A stretch of DNA of 64,000 nucleotides. Source: Cryphonectria parasitica EP155. Taxonomy: Eukaryota; Ascomycota; Sordariomycetes; Diaporthales; Cryphonectriaceae. The DNA lies in NCBI RefSeq assembly GCF_011745365.1, contig NW_024468916.1:1657630-1721629 (forward strand). Reading direction: 5' to 3'. Each line of letters opens with the position of its first letter. The stretch's first letter is position 1. The notes beneath the pieces are model-generated. The model saw only the letters and a list, made by a program, of their open reading frames with translations. It was not told the DNA's origin and did no database searches. A program made the position numbers and the translations under genes. Shown here piece after piece: positions 18,535 through 29,316 of the stretch.

Positions 18535-21500
18535 TTGTGTTTGAGGCTCAAAGAAAAGAGTCGTGCATGTACTGTAAAGCCAAGTCTAGTAGAGCACCTA
18601 CCGCGCGAATCCACCAGATCAACGTCAAGCCAAGAAGCTTTGTCGTCCAATGATGTGGTGCAAAGGGCCAGTGGAGGCTCGATTTTACTGTTACTATGAT
18701 GCAGCGCTCAGACGCACTCCGTTTTTCCTTCGGTGACATTTCTGAAGGGTTGCATCGCTTGTGACGGAAGTCAATCGCGGGTGGAGCGGGACCATTTACT
18801 CCTCGGGTGGAGGACTGATCACCCCCCCCCCTCCAGAGAAACCAAAACAAAATACTCCTAGGCGATTCTCTTTTGCTCCCCTCCCCCTTCGCAACGTCAT
18901 ACACAAGTAGTAAGTACTATGGTAAAGTTTCATAGAACAAAAGCATCATTTCCGGCAGCGTCCATCCTTTCCGTCATTATGCTGACGGACCAGAGTAAAT
19001 GGAAGGGGAGAGAGGTGGCCCGGGGGTTCGCTTATTTTCCCCCTCTTTTTCCCCCTCTCCTCCTTCGCCTCGAGATTGTCATATGACAGATAGAGAGGGT
19101 GAGAGGTGAGAGGTGAGAGGAGACAACTTCGGCCGTGCACTCGAGACCCTGTTTTATCTACCCACTGTACTGGCAAGCGAGGCATCAAAGAGGAGCTGTT
19201 GGTTTTAGACGAGGAACCCGTGGGGAATCTACTTTTGTTTTTTAAGACCTCTGGCCAGACCTCGAGCCCCCCCCCCCCACCTGGCGATTGTCTCTCTTGG
19301 TCGCTCTATACAGTCCTTCACTGTGTGCTGCGATAATTAGAAGAGTAGAGACATAGAGAGAAGAAACATCACAGCGGATCCTTACATCTCAATTACCAGG
19401 TTCTTGGGACGACACATTCGAGTGGGCTAGCCTATGGCGGAACCAAGGGCCCGCCGACTTCCGAGGTGAATTTGACCCCCAAGTTCATGCCCTTACAGGT
19501 CGAGAGAAACTAATCGGCCTCGCGTACCTCCGCACTGCTGCTGTTTTGCTGCTGCTTGCTGCATGCTATACTGCAGCACGCTCAGCCTTGGTCCATCCTT
19601 GTTCCCACAGGCCTCAACCTCCATGGATCAAGATCCGATTCGATAGCTCACATTAGTTTCAGAGGGTCTGGGAGCACGGCTGGCCCCTGTAGAAGAAAGC
19701 AGACGGCGCCGCGGGTCCTGGCTGAGGCTAGGCCGTTCTACACCGGCCAGCCGGAACAGCTGCGTGTGTGTGTGTGTGTGTGTTTGTGTTCGCACTAAGT
19801 CAAAGAAAAACCGGGTTGGAAAACAGAGACGGAAAGAGATGGAGACAAGGGAATGAAAGAGAGTAACAATTCAAAAAATAAAAAGAGTGCCGGGGCCTCG
19901 ACATTTCAGGACTGGTATCAAGGACGCCACATCTGCAGAACATGACACGCGGCCATCCGTCGCTTCGTACTCGGCAAAAGAATTATAAGAAACAAAATCT
20001 CAGGAGTCAACTTATGAGGTCCGAGTTTTGAGGGGACACACACACACAGAGAGAGAGAGACACACAGCCAGAGAAAGGAAGAGAACAGGGTAGGGCAGAA
20101 GAGGAGCTATCAAAAGGAACCCGCCGATTTGAGTGGGTTCATGCAAATGCAGATGATAGCCCGTGCACCCACCGCTATCACTGCTTTAGGTTTCGTGCTC
20201 ATCTGCGTCTGCAGGGTCTTGGAGGGGAAAGAAAAAAGGGCCCCTGGCTGTCATTGTCGAGGCAAAATCGGTTCCAGCTGAGGGAGATGGGAACCGGGGG
20301 GCCGGGCCCAGACGATGTAACCCACACGGGCACACACAACTCGAGGGTGGGGAGAGAGGAGGGAAAGAGAGTAGAGCCGCTGTAGCGGGACAGGCCAGTA
20401 TCACCAACATGATGCTTGCATTCCTACCTTCCTGGGCCAGGGGGTGGGAAGGAAGATCGGGGGAAGAGAAAGAGGGGTTGGTCGACGATCGAGGAACAGG
20501 CCTAGCTTGTTTTCCTCCCTGTGGGTTGTCATGTTTGTTACGTAGGTGGTATTGTATATATGCAAGCATGTATACGTAGCAGGAGAAACGGAGAAGGACA
20601 GACAGGAAGGAGGAAAGAGGGGAGGGGGAGGGGTGGGGGAGAAGAGAGAGAGAGAGAGAGAGATAAAATAGAAAAAGAGACAAGTAATCCTCGATCAATT
20701 GGTGGCCCAAACTGATCGAATCTGGGGTTGAGGTATTCTGGGTGGACCAACCAACCCAAAAAACCTGCTCTGACAGTGCGCACATGCATTGTGATTCCTC
20801 ATCAACTTCAGATTGCGCATCTTCAAAACAATAAACAACCATGCGAAACCTTGTTGAATCAGAGATCTTCCCTGCGACTCAGTCTCGCATCAGGAGCAAT
20901 GGGAATCCTCCATTTGCCAGACCAGATCGCCATCTTGTTGATGCCCAAAAGCCGCCCCCCTCCCGAAAAGACAGAATCCCAAGGGAAGGGCAAATTGCGT
21001 GCATATGTACGTGATGCACACACACACACACATACACACATCTTCCATGGTCCTGGCCAGGCAGCCAATGTTCTCAGGGCATCTCGAAACATGAGGAGGC
21101 AGGAATATTATTAATGCTTGGTGCAGCAGCAGCAGCAGCAGCAGCCGCCTTGGCCCCGCCCCCAATGGCATCCAAAGTTCAGAAGGATTTCGGCCGGGAA
21201 TACTTCCCACGCCAGCGCCCGCTACGTGCCGTGTCCGTCGCTGGGCTGCTCATACGAGGGATTTTGGCGTGCCAAATGCTACCCAAAACGTGGCCAGGCC
21301 GATGGTTCAGCGATGAGCTGAAAACACAATCCATCATGGAGGAACAGGGCATGTCCTGCCTACCTGTCCGTCATCTCAGTCTCGTCTGTTTAGCTTGGGC
21401 CTCTTCCCCTTGGCCTTGGACAATCGATCGCGGAAATTTTGTCAGTCATCGTACACGACATTAGTATACCAGCTTCAGAGACTAGACCAAACAGAGGCAA

Positions 21501-23424
21501 CAGGCCCCGAGGTGTGTTCCTGGATGCGAGTTTTGTGTCCACACCCCATCCACTCCAGCATCCATTTCATTCCATCCATTCAATCAATCAATCAGCCCAA
21601 TCCAATCCGTCTTGTTTCCCGCACAGACGCACCCATTCATCCGCGTATCCTGCTTGTGATTCATGCTACTCGGCAAGGAATAGCGGTACTATAACATCTT
21701 AATCAAAGCTGACGGGGAGACCCCTTCGTCTGCTGTCGTGTGAGTGCCTGAATGATACAGAAGGAGAGGGAGAGGAAAAGCGGCTGAGTAAAAGTATATA
21801 GACATACGTACGAGCTGACACTGGCAGTACCAATTACTGTTACCATGGCCTAATCGTTAAAATTAGCCCAATCTCAACAGTTCTAGGCCCTCGAGGAAAA
21901 TTGAGAGAAGCTGTGTTCTATTCCATTTCTCTCGTTCTCTTTCTCTCTACTATAGCACGCAAGTCAGACAGAGGAGAACGAGCAGAGTGGACACAGAAGG
22001 GAGAGGAAAAGTAAAAGAGCCTAAAAGTTAAGCTGGCCCACAGTTTGCTCCGGTGGGAACATGCCGCCGTCTTACTTAGTGCTGTTTAGAGGTTCAGTTC
22101 ACCAACAAGCGGCGTCTCCACAGTATCCATGTGGCCAAGGAGCGGCCATTTATTTCATTGTTATCAGCACTTGCAACATCCAGGGGCCATCCTGTTCAAA
22201 TCCCAGTTTTTTCTCTGCTCTTTTTTGCCGCGCCGCGGAGAGCCAGAGAGAGAGAAGAGAGAGAGAGAGAGAGATTGTGTGTGAGAGAGTGAGAGGCGAG
22301 GAGAGAGGAGAGAGGAGTCTGGAGTCTGGAGTACCGTGCTGAACCTGGAACCTGGGACCTGGAACTGGACCCGGACCTAATTGTCAGATGCCATCTGATG
22401 TTGTTGTTAGCCAGCGCGAAGAACAAGTAGAAAAGGGTACCACAGTACATGCATGGCCTTACCTTCTAGGCCTGCTCCTACGTCTCCTCGTAAACACGGG
22501 AGATGGTCAACCATTACTCGACTTCTGTTGCGCACAGAGCTAGCACCACACACACCTCAGATGCACCACAGTATATAGTGATGCGCCGGTCCCTGGACCA
22601 CTTCTTTTTTCTTGTACCCATTTCACCCCCCTCTCTTTTGACTCGTGATTTGCTTCCTCCTCCCTGCTCCCTCCTTCTCTCGCTCCCCTTCTCTCTTTCT
22701 TTTTCTTTTGTCTCACGGACCAGACAGAAGAAAAAGATACTTTCTTACCCCCCCCCCCAAAAAAAAAACCGGCAGTGGTCTGTACTTTTTTCTGGGTTGT
22801 CTCGCAGTACTGGCCTGGCCTGGTCTGGTGCTATTCATCCTCCTTGCATAATCTCAGTCACAAATATCTCTTCAACTACTTGCTTCTTCTCTTCTTTCCC
22901 CTACTACTACTACTTCTACTCGTACGACCTATTTAATCCACCTTGGGGGTTGGCAACTCAAAAGCTTAAAGTAACAACAAGCTCTTGAGAAGAAGAGTAG
23001 GGCGAAGGGCAACCACACCCGCGCATCAACCTATCTGAAACGATACTGGCGGTGTCCTCATTTGACGCAGGGGAACAAAGTATTATTGTAGCAGCAATCT
23101 CACTCATTGCCGCATCTGGATCCAACGGAGGTCTCCGTCACCCTCTCCCAGTCTTCCAACAAAGGAGAACACATAGGCGCAACCCGCCTGGCCGGTGAAG
23201 GTCTTAGCTCAGCCTCGGTCCTTTACAAACCAAGCTGGGACATACGACTTACACATAAGAAAGAAAAGGAAAGAAAAAAAAAAAAGACAACAACATAACA
23301 ACACGCAGCAGGCCTGGTTTGCTGCAGATTATAATACAATCACTTCGCCAAATATTTCTTTCCCTACCGCCCCCTTTTTCATTCTTCTCTTTTTATCTTC
23401 TTTATCACAACCACAGCTGCAACC

Positions 23425-26301
23425 ATGGCACGAAAGAAGGAAACAGCCGTCGACTTGTGCGACAAGGCTGTGGTGCTGGGCAACAGCATTGCCATCCGGA
23501 TGCTCGAGTACCTCAGCACGGTAAAGCACCAGGTACAGGGGATCCGAGAGCTGGCGATGGTATTTCTCGATGTTGGTCGGATTCTCTGGGTGATCGAGTC
23601 GGGGATGAAGGCGTCCAAGGCGGACAACAAGCACATGCTCCCGGCCGACTTGACCACAGAGCTGGAGAAGCGGTTCCGGCAGACGAATGACGAGTTTATC
23701 GTGCTGAACCAGCTGGTGACGCGGTTCCTGGAGAATGACAAGAAGTCTGGGTTCGCACGCTTCTCCAAGGGGTTCAAGATGATGTTCGCCGACTCGGACG
23801 TCAACAAGGTGCGCGCCAGCCTCGAGAGGAGCCGCGAGAGCCTGCGCATGAGCTCGCTGGTCTTCAAGTGGTCCATTGGCGAGGAGGATGTGGACGCCAC
23901 CATCGGCATCGGCTACACAGGCCTCGCTGCTGCCCTGGACCGCATGAACGGCATCGGCAACAAGCCTAGGACGGTTGCTCCTTCCTCGCGGGGCGCTGCC
24001 GACGATGAGCAGCAACCCCCCCGCCAGACGACCCCTCAGGCGCCCCTTCCTGAGCTCCCTCGCCCCTCTGGCGTCATGGACCACCACACAGACTTTCCCC
24101 TGCCACCGTCCCTGCCGCCTCTGTCCCACCTCGAGCGCTCTCCCGTGCAGAGTATGGACTTTTTGGGCACCAACCGCTTCACCGGTGCGACGAGTACTGG
24201 CAGTATGGTGGACGACTTCAACATCCCTCTGTCGCTCCAGCAACAACAGGGAGCAGGAGCTTCGCAGCCAGGACGTGCAGCCTCGACCATCAGGAGCGCA
24301 CGCTCGTCCAAGGGGCCCAGCCAGTCTATGGCCATGGAGGTGACAGCGTCCGAGATGTCCAGCCCCCTCAGCGCAAGCCACAGCACGGTGCAGAGGGACA
24401 GCGCCTCGACGCACACGACCGCCACAGACACCCTGCTCGAGGACCTGCTCAGCGAGACGGACCTCAATGACCACCAGCAGCAGCAACATGACGACATCCT
24501 GGGCGACGTGGGCCACGTGACGCGGCTCAAGGCAGACCCCAGCACCGTTCCCAGGTGGACACCACGGTTCACGACGGGCAACGGCAACCCGCAGTACAAG
24601 GCAGCCCTGGTGCAGGCCGTGCAGAAGAAGAGCCACACCGCGATAGAGCAGCTCCTGGACCGAGGCGTGCAGCCAGACTCGGTGGCAGAGATCAACCTGC
24701 TGCGCGAGGCCGTCCTGCTCCGGGATCTCGAGACGGTGCGCCTCCTCCTCCTGTTTGGGGCCGATGCCAACGCCATCGACAAGGTTGGCTGCTCTCCCCT
24801 GTTCTCGGCCACCGAGCTCGGCTTCCTGGACGCCGCCAAGCTGCTCATCAAGTACGGTGCCGACCCGAACATGTCTGCTGGCCCCAACGCCGACACCCCG
24901 CTCGCCCTGGCCGTGCTCGAGAACAAGTTCGATCTGGTCCAGCTGTTCCTCATGTACGGAGGAAACTCGAACCAGATCATGGCCAACGGGAACACGACGC
25001 TGATCCGGTCCATCGACCGCAACACGCCCAAGCGGGTCATCGAGCTGATCCTCAACTACGGCGGCGACCCAAACATCAAGAACGGCGAGGGTACTTCGCC
25101 CTTGTTCCAGTGCGTCAACGTCCAGCGTCTCGACATTGCCCATCTGCTCCTCGACCGTGGTGCAGACCCCAACCTGCCCGGCCCCAAGCACCTCCTGTGG
25201 CCCTCGACCTACTATCCTCCCTTCCTCCGTCTCCTTCTGTCCCGGGGCGCCGACCACAAGAACGCCCCAGGCATCATGGAGCTGGCTACCTCGGTCAACA
25301 ACATCGAGTCGGTCCGCATCCTCCTCAACGCAGGCGTGGACCCCAACGCCAAGAAAGACGGTGTCTACACGCCCCTGTGCTCCGCCATCCGCGACAACCG
25401 CGCCGACATTGTCACCCTCCTCCTGGCCAACGGTGCCGATCCCAACACGCCCGCCTCCGAGTACCCTTGCTTCAAGTGTGTGTCTCATCACCGCGCCCAC
25501 TTCCTCCCGCAGCTGATCGAGGCGGGCGCCGACCCCACGGAGCCCAAGGGCATCGTCGAGAAGGCCGTCCAGCACAACAACCTGGACGCCTTGATCTTCC
25601 TGCTGGATCACGGTGTGGGCGTCAACGTCAAGTCCAGGGAGGGCTGGACACCCCTGACCACTGCCATCCGCGACAACCGTCCCGAGATGGTCGACCTCCT
25701 CCTCGCGCGCGGTGCCGACCCTGCCATCCGCGGCCAGGACTGGCCCATCAACCTGGCCGTCAAGAGGCCCAACATCCTCAAGAAGCTGCTCCCGTCCATC
25801 GCCAACCCCAAGAACTTCAAGGGCGTCGTCGAGATGGCCGTGTGTGCCGACCAGCTCGAGAGCATCCGCCTGCTCCTCTCGGCCGGTTTCAACGTCGAGG
25901 ACAAGAACGGAGGCGTCTTCTCCCCCTTGACGAGTGCCATTCGCGAGGGCAACAAGGAGATCACGCGTTACCTGATCGACGAGGCCGGCGCCGACGTCAA
26001 CGCCCCCGGCGAGCACCTCCCCATCATCAAGGCCATCCGGCGCATGCGCAACAACGACACAGAGCTCCTGGAGCTGCTTCTCGAGCGGGGTGCCGACATC
26101 AACCTGATGTACCGCGGCTGGAACGCCGTCCTGCAGGCCGTCGAGAACGGCGACGCCAACGTGCTGCGCCTGCTGGTCGAGAAGGGCAACGGCGTCGACC
26201 TGGAGAAGACGGACGAGAACGGGCAGACGGTCCTGGATGTGGTCAATGGGCATGGATGGGACGAGGCAGTACAGATCATCAACAAGAGCGGCCGGCGGTA
26301 G
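23425..26301 (+). CDS. Ankyrin-repeat protein with a STAND-type N-terminal domain
   Basis: Single exon, 958 residues, with ACCATGG start context. Residues 1-165 are helical; the segment SGFARFSKGFKMMFADSDVNKVRASLERSRESLRMS (about 110-145) follows the pattern of Helo-like/SesA N-terminal domains of fungal NLR-like (STAND) proteins. Residues about 170-370 are Pro/Ser/Gln-rich and probably disordered. From about 388 to the C-terminus there are about 18 ankyrin repeats with many LLL..GADPN ends. No NACHT or NB-ARC P-loop lies between the two parts. Within the repeats a unit of three ankyrins (91-93 residues) recurs, beginning at Gly616, Gly709 and Gly800. The likely role is a protein-interaction scaffold; a link to non-self or stress signalling is inference from the N-terminus alone. 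It sits between long spacers with no functional neighbour. Confidence 0.85.
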   Translation: MARKKETAVDLCDKAVVLGNSIAIRMLEYLSTVKHQVQGIRELAMVFLDVGRILWVIESGMKASKADNKHMLPADLTTELEKRFRQTNDEFIVLNQLVTRFLENDKKSGFARFSKGFKMMFADSDVNKVRASLERSRESLRMSSLVFKWSIGEEDVDATIGIGYTGLAAALDRMNGIGNKPRTVAPSSRGAADDEQQPPRQTTPQAPLPELPRPSGVMDHHTDFPLPPSLPPLSHLERSPVQSMDFLGTNRFTGATSTGSMVDDFNIPLSLQQQQGAGASQPGRAASTIRSARSSKGPSQSMAMEVTASEMSSPLSASHSTVQRDSASTHTTATDTLLEDLLSETDLNDHQQQQHDDILGDVGHVTRLKADPSTVPRWTPRFTTGNGNPQYKAALVQAVQKKSHTAIEQLLDRGVQPDSVAEINLLREAVLLRDLETVRLLLLFGADANAIDKVGCSPLFSATELGFLDAAKLLIKYGADPNMSAGPNADTPLALAVLENKFDLVQLFLMYGGNSNQIMANGNTTLIRSIDRNTPKRVIELILNYGGDPNIKNGEGTSPLFQCVNVQRLDIAHLLLDRGADPNLPGPKHLLWPSTYYPPFLRLLLSRGADHKNAPGIMELATSVNNIESVRILLNAGVDPNAKKDGVYTPLCSAIRDNRADIVTLLLANGADPNTPASEYPCFKCVSHHRAHFLPQLIEAGADPTEPKGIVEKAVQHNNLDALIFLLDHGVGVNVKSREGWTPLTTAIRDNRPEMVDLLLARGADPAIRGQDWPINLAVKRPNILKKLLPSIANPKNFKGVVEMAVCADQLESIRLLLSAGFNVEDKNGGVFSPLTSAIREGNKEITRYLIDEAGADVNAPGEHLPIIKAIRRMRNNDTELLELLLERGADINLMYRGWNAVLQAVENGDANVLRLLVEKGNGVDLEKTDENGQTVLDVVNGHGWDEAVQIINKSGRR

Positions 26302-26393
26302 GTTCCTATCTGTCTGTATGGCCTCTTCTAGAAGGGCGCGCGAGAGAGAGAGAGAGAAAAGGGATCAAACCTCCCTCCTTCTCTCTTCTCTTC

Positions 26394-26398
<5 letters not shown>

Positions 26399-26437
<39 letters not shown>
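26399..26437. repeat. (TC)n microsatellite in the ankyrin 3' flank
   Basis: About 19.5 TC units. With the nearby (GA)8 at 26342-26357 it can pair in RNA. Confidence 0.9.
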
Positions 26438-26439
<2 letters not shown>

Positions 26440-27143
26440 ACCAGCAACCAAACCACCACCAAACCACCACCACCACCACCACCACCACCATACACGACTC
26501 TCTCCCTCTTCTCGTCTCTTGTCTCTCTTTCCCTCTCTGGTGTGCATCTGTGAGTTTCTTCGCTGGTTCCGTTACCTTGCGTTTTGGTGAACTCATTTAT
26601 ACAGTACACAACCACCCTTCACCACCCTTCTTCCTCTACCCCCCCCCCCCCCCCGCCCCTCCGCTTCACCTCCCAGAATCCAAATTACATATAAATCCTC
26701 TGTGTACAGATTATTTAGAGTGTGCTAACTTAATTTCTTTTTTCTTTCTGCTTCGATATAGGATGAGTGTAATTTCTTCTTTGTCCTGGGGCGTCATATT
26801 AGGGGAGAACGGAGGGCCGGGGGCAGATCTATCAACGAGGTCATCGATGGATACGATCGGGGAGTGAGAGTGAAAAGAACGTGTAAACGACGACGAAAAC
26901 TGGCTATCCTTTTCTTTTCCTTTGTTCCTCTGTTGATATGATTGGAGGGGGACCTTGTGTTATGTGTAGCGCCAAACAAAAACTACTTTGCAAGTATCCA
27001 GCCAAACAAACCTGGAACGACCCACTCTGTGTCTTATATTTCCCTTTGTCGTCGTTGTTGTTGAGTTTTCTTTTCCTTCTTCCTCTTCCTTATCTCATTA
27101 TTCAGGAGGCACCCTTCCTGACGCATTTTATGTGTGGTTGGTG

Positions 27144-27178
27144 TATATATATATATGTGTGTGTGGGGGGGGGGGGGG
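27144..27178. repeat. Composite (TA)n-(TG)n-G14 tract
   Basis: Alternating TA, then GT units, then 14 consecutive G at 27165-27178. Confidence 0.85.
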
Positions 27179-28433
27179 TTTCAATGTATACTGTTTCTTT
27201 ATTTTTTATTTTTTATTTCTTTCCCTTTCTCTTCCTTTTTGTCCCCTCTCACCTTGTCACAATTGTTCTTTCCTTTCCTATCATCCTACCTATATCATAC
27301 GGGTTACGTCGTGTCAGTCAGTCAACGAACAGAAAAGAATTTGAGTTTGATTTATTCTGTGTTCACCAAGAAACGGAGTATCTCTATTTAACATCTAGCC
27401 AAATCATACAATACTTACACAGTCGGTCAACCTCGATTTAGCGATTATCAATCCCAGGTTTTGTGCCGGTGGGTATTACAGAACTAACAGTCCTTCCCAT
27501 ACAGTGGCTGATATCATCTTCCTCTCCCTGTCAGACGGAACACTCGCTAAAACACTGAACCAAAAAAAAACCCCAAGAAGTAAAAAAGCCCTCGCGGGAC
27601 ATCAAATCCGATCCGGCCCCTCCAAGCTGTCCCACACTCTCCTTATTCACTTTTTGGGGGCCAAAACCGTCGATTAAGAAAAGACAGATCAAACCGTACC
27701 TTCTCCGACGCGTCCCTCATCGGTAGAAGACTACGGCACCGGCAAGGGGCAGGGTTGAGCATCCTTCCCAGGGGATGTCTCCAATCAGCGTATCATGCTG
27801 CCCTCCTTCCTCGTACGATGGCACGTGGAAAGTTGCTTTCCCTTTTCATGCATTTTCATTTCCCTCCCCTTCTCTTGCCTGTTGGCTTCGAAATGCAGAT
27901 AGAGCGCCACACCTAAATCTGCCGAATTGTCAGGTCATACATGTCACTGCCATCGTCAGCATAATCATCGCATTCGACCATCATCATCGTCGCCGCAAGG
28001 GCCTCGTTCTTTCCCCGCTGCTCCCAGAAGGGATCCCACCATCAAAGGGAGAGAGGCTGAGCGAGAGGTGCTCATTCATCCTGTCGCTCTTCTGAGACGA
28101 GACTGACAGACGAGGTCCGACATCACCATTCCTGTGCTTATCGTTGAGCGTTTGTGAGAGACGAGAGGGACAGAAAGAGTGTGGAAGTAAAAGAGAGGCC
28201 GAGAGACTGTATTATTGTAATTCTCCGGACCTCCCCAAAACCCCCCAGCGCAGCTCACACCCTTTCCCGACTGCCTGCAGCAGACTCTTCCACACCGTCT
28301 GGTCTTCTGCCCCACTCACTTGCATACTATCCGAAAACATACCCAGCCTACGTATAATTCCATCTCATTTTCTCTCACTCTCCCACCCTCACGCCAAAAA
28401 AGGGTTGTTGTTCCAGTCATCCATTCACAACGT

Positions 28434-28447
28434 GGGGGGGGGGGGGG
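28434..28447 (+). repeat. G14 homopolymer
   Basis: Fourteen consecutive G in the probable leader of the Clr5-domain gene. Confidence 0.9.
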
Positions 28448-28529
28448 AAAAAGGGTAGGGACTGTATATGAAGAAGAAGAAAAAAGAAAAAAAAAAAGAG
28501 CAGAAGAAGGAGGGCATTTTGAATCAGAG

Positions 28530-29185
28530 ATGATGTCGGTATTCTCATCTGCACAACAACTACTCGAGGCGGAATATGTAGGCTGCAGAGAAGGTGGTTT
28601 GCAGGAAGGAGGACCACTACGAGGAGGAGCCGGAAGTGATGAGGCTATCACCATGATGATGGCCACCACAAGCACCACATCATCATCGTCATCACCCCCT
28701 TCCTGGTTCCCCTCTTCCTCCTCTCTTTCTATACCCCCGACGACAGACCTCGTCCTCCGCAAGAAGCCCGTTCCTGCCTCCTCCAAGTCCCGCCCAAGCC
28801 GGACCAAGTGGGCCGAGTACAAGCCCACGATCCAGCGCCTCTACATGGACGAGAAGCGCACCCTCAAGGAGGTCATGGAGATCATGCGCGCCGAGCACAA
28901 CTTTGTCGCGACCGAGCGCTCCTTCAAGCGCCGCATCGCTGACTGGGGCTGGCGCAAGAACATCCAGATCCGGCCCGGCGCAGACGACCGCGCCGTCCAC
29001 GAGGCCTTCAAGAACCGCTATGTCGATGCCGTGGAAACCTCGGAGAAGATCCAGGTGCGGCTTGCGAATGGGCAGGTGGTGGATGTCGACAGGCTGGCGG
29101 AGCATGTCAGGCGGAAGCGGGCGCGGGTGTCGAATGAAGATGTTGGTATTGGTGGAGGTCATTATGAGAGTAAGAGGAGCAGCAA

Positions 29186-29221
<36 letters not shown>

Positions 29222-29271
29222 AGACTCTCCCACCAGCATTACTGCTACTGCTGCTGCTGCTGCTGCTGCTG

Positions 29272-29316
<45 letters not shown>

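Larger units (their letters stand above)
16206..23424. other. 7.2-kb low-complexity intergenic region
   Basis: No gene could be supported here. The region contains a 14-bp palindrome (16753-16766), (TG)n at 18502-18532 and 19762-19783, mixed (CA)(GA) near 20037-20070, (AG)n at 20644-20662, (CAG)7 at about 21122-21143, (GA)n at 22249-22274, heptamer-like repeats (19093-19124, 22341-22379) and several C- or A-runs. The last few hundred bases are pyrimidine- and A-rich and probably form the leader of the ankyrin gene. ORFs of 80-220 codons are low-complexity translations of these repeats. Confidence 0.55.
26302..28529. other. 2.2-kb spacer: 3' UTR of ankyrin gene and promoter of Clr5 gene
   Basis: No further gene is supported. 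Just after the ankyrin stop are (GA)8 at 26342-26357, (TC)n at 26399-26437, (ACC)n at 26463-26490 and C16 at 26639-26654. A composite TA/TG/G14 tract lies at 27144-27178. A G14 run at 28434-28447 lies about 80 nt before the chosen Clr5 start. Confidence 0.6.

Noticed and set aside
20186..20842. 218-codon minus ORF
   Set aside because: Largely translated CT/GA repeats giving Ser-Leu runs.
22185..22215. tRNA-like GTTCAAATCCC
   Set aside because: The flanking bases do not form a T-stem and no A-box or anticodon arm fits upstream.
23329..26253. 974-codon open frame antisense to the ankyrin gene
   Set aside because: It mirrors the GC-biased codons of the real gene, has no domain pattern of its own, and reads as Val/Leu/Asp/Gly-rich shadow sequence.
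28320..28529. N-terminal extension of the Clr5 protein
   Set aside because: The added 70 residues cross a G14 run and A-rich DNA and look like translated leader; two ATGs at 28530 are better starts.
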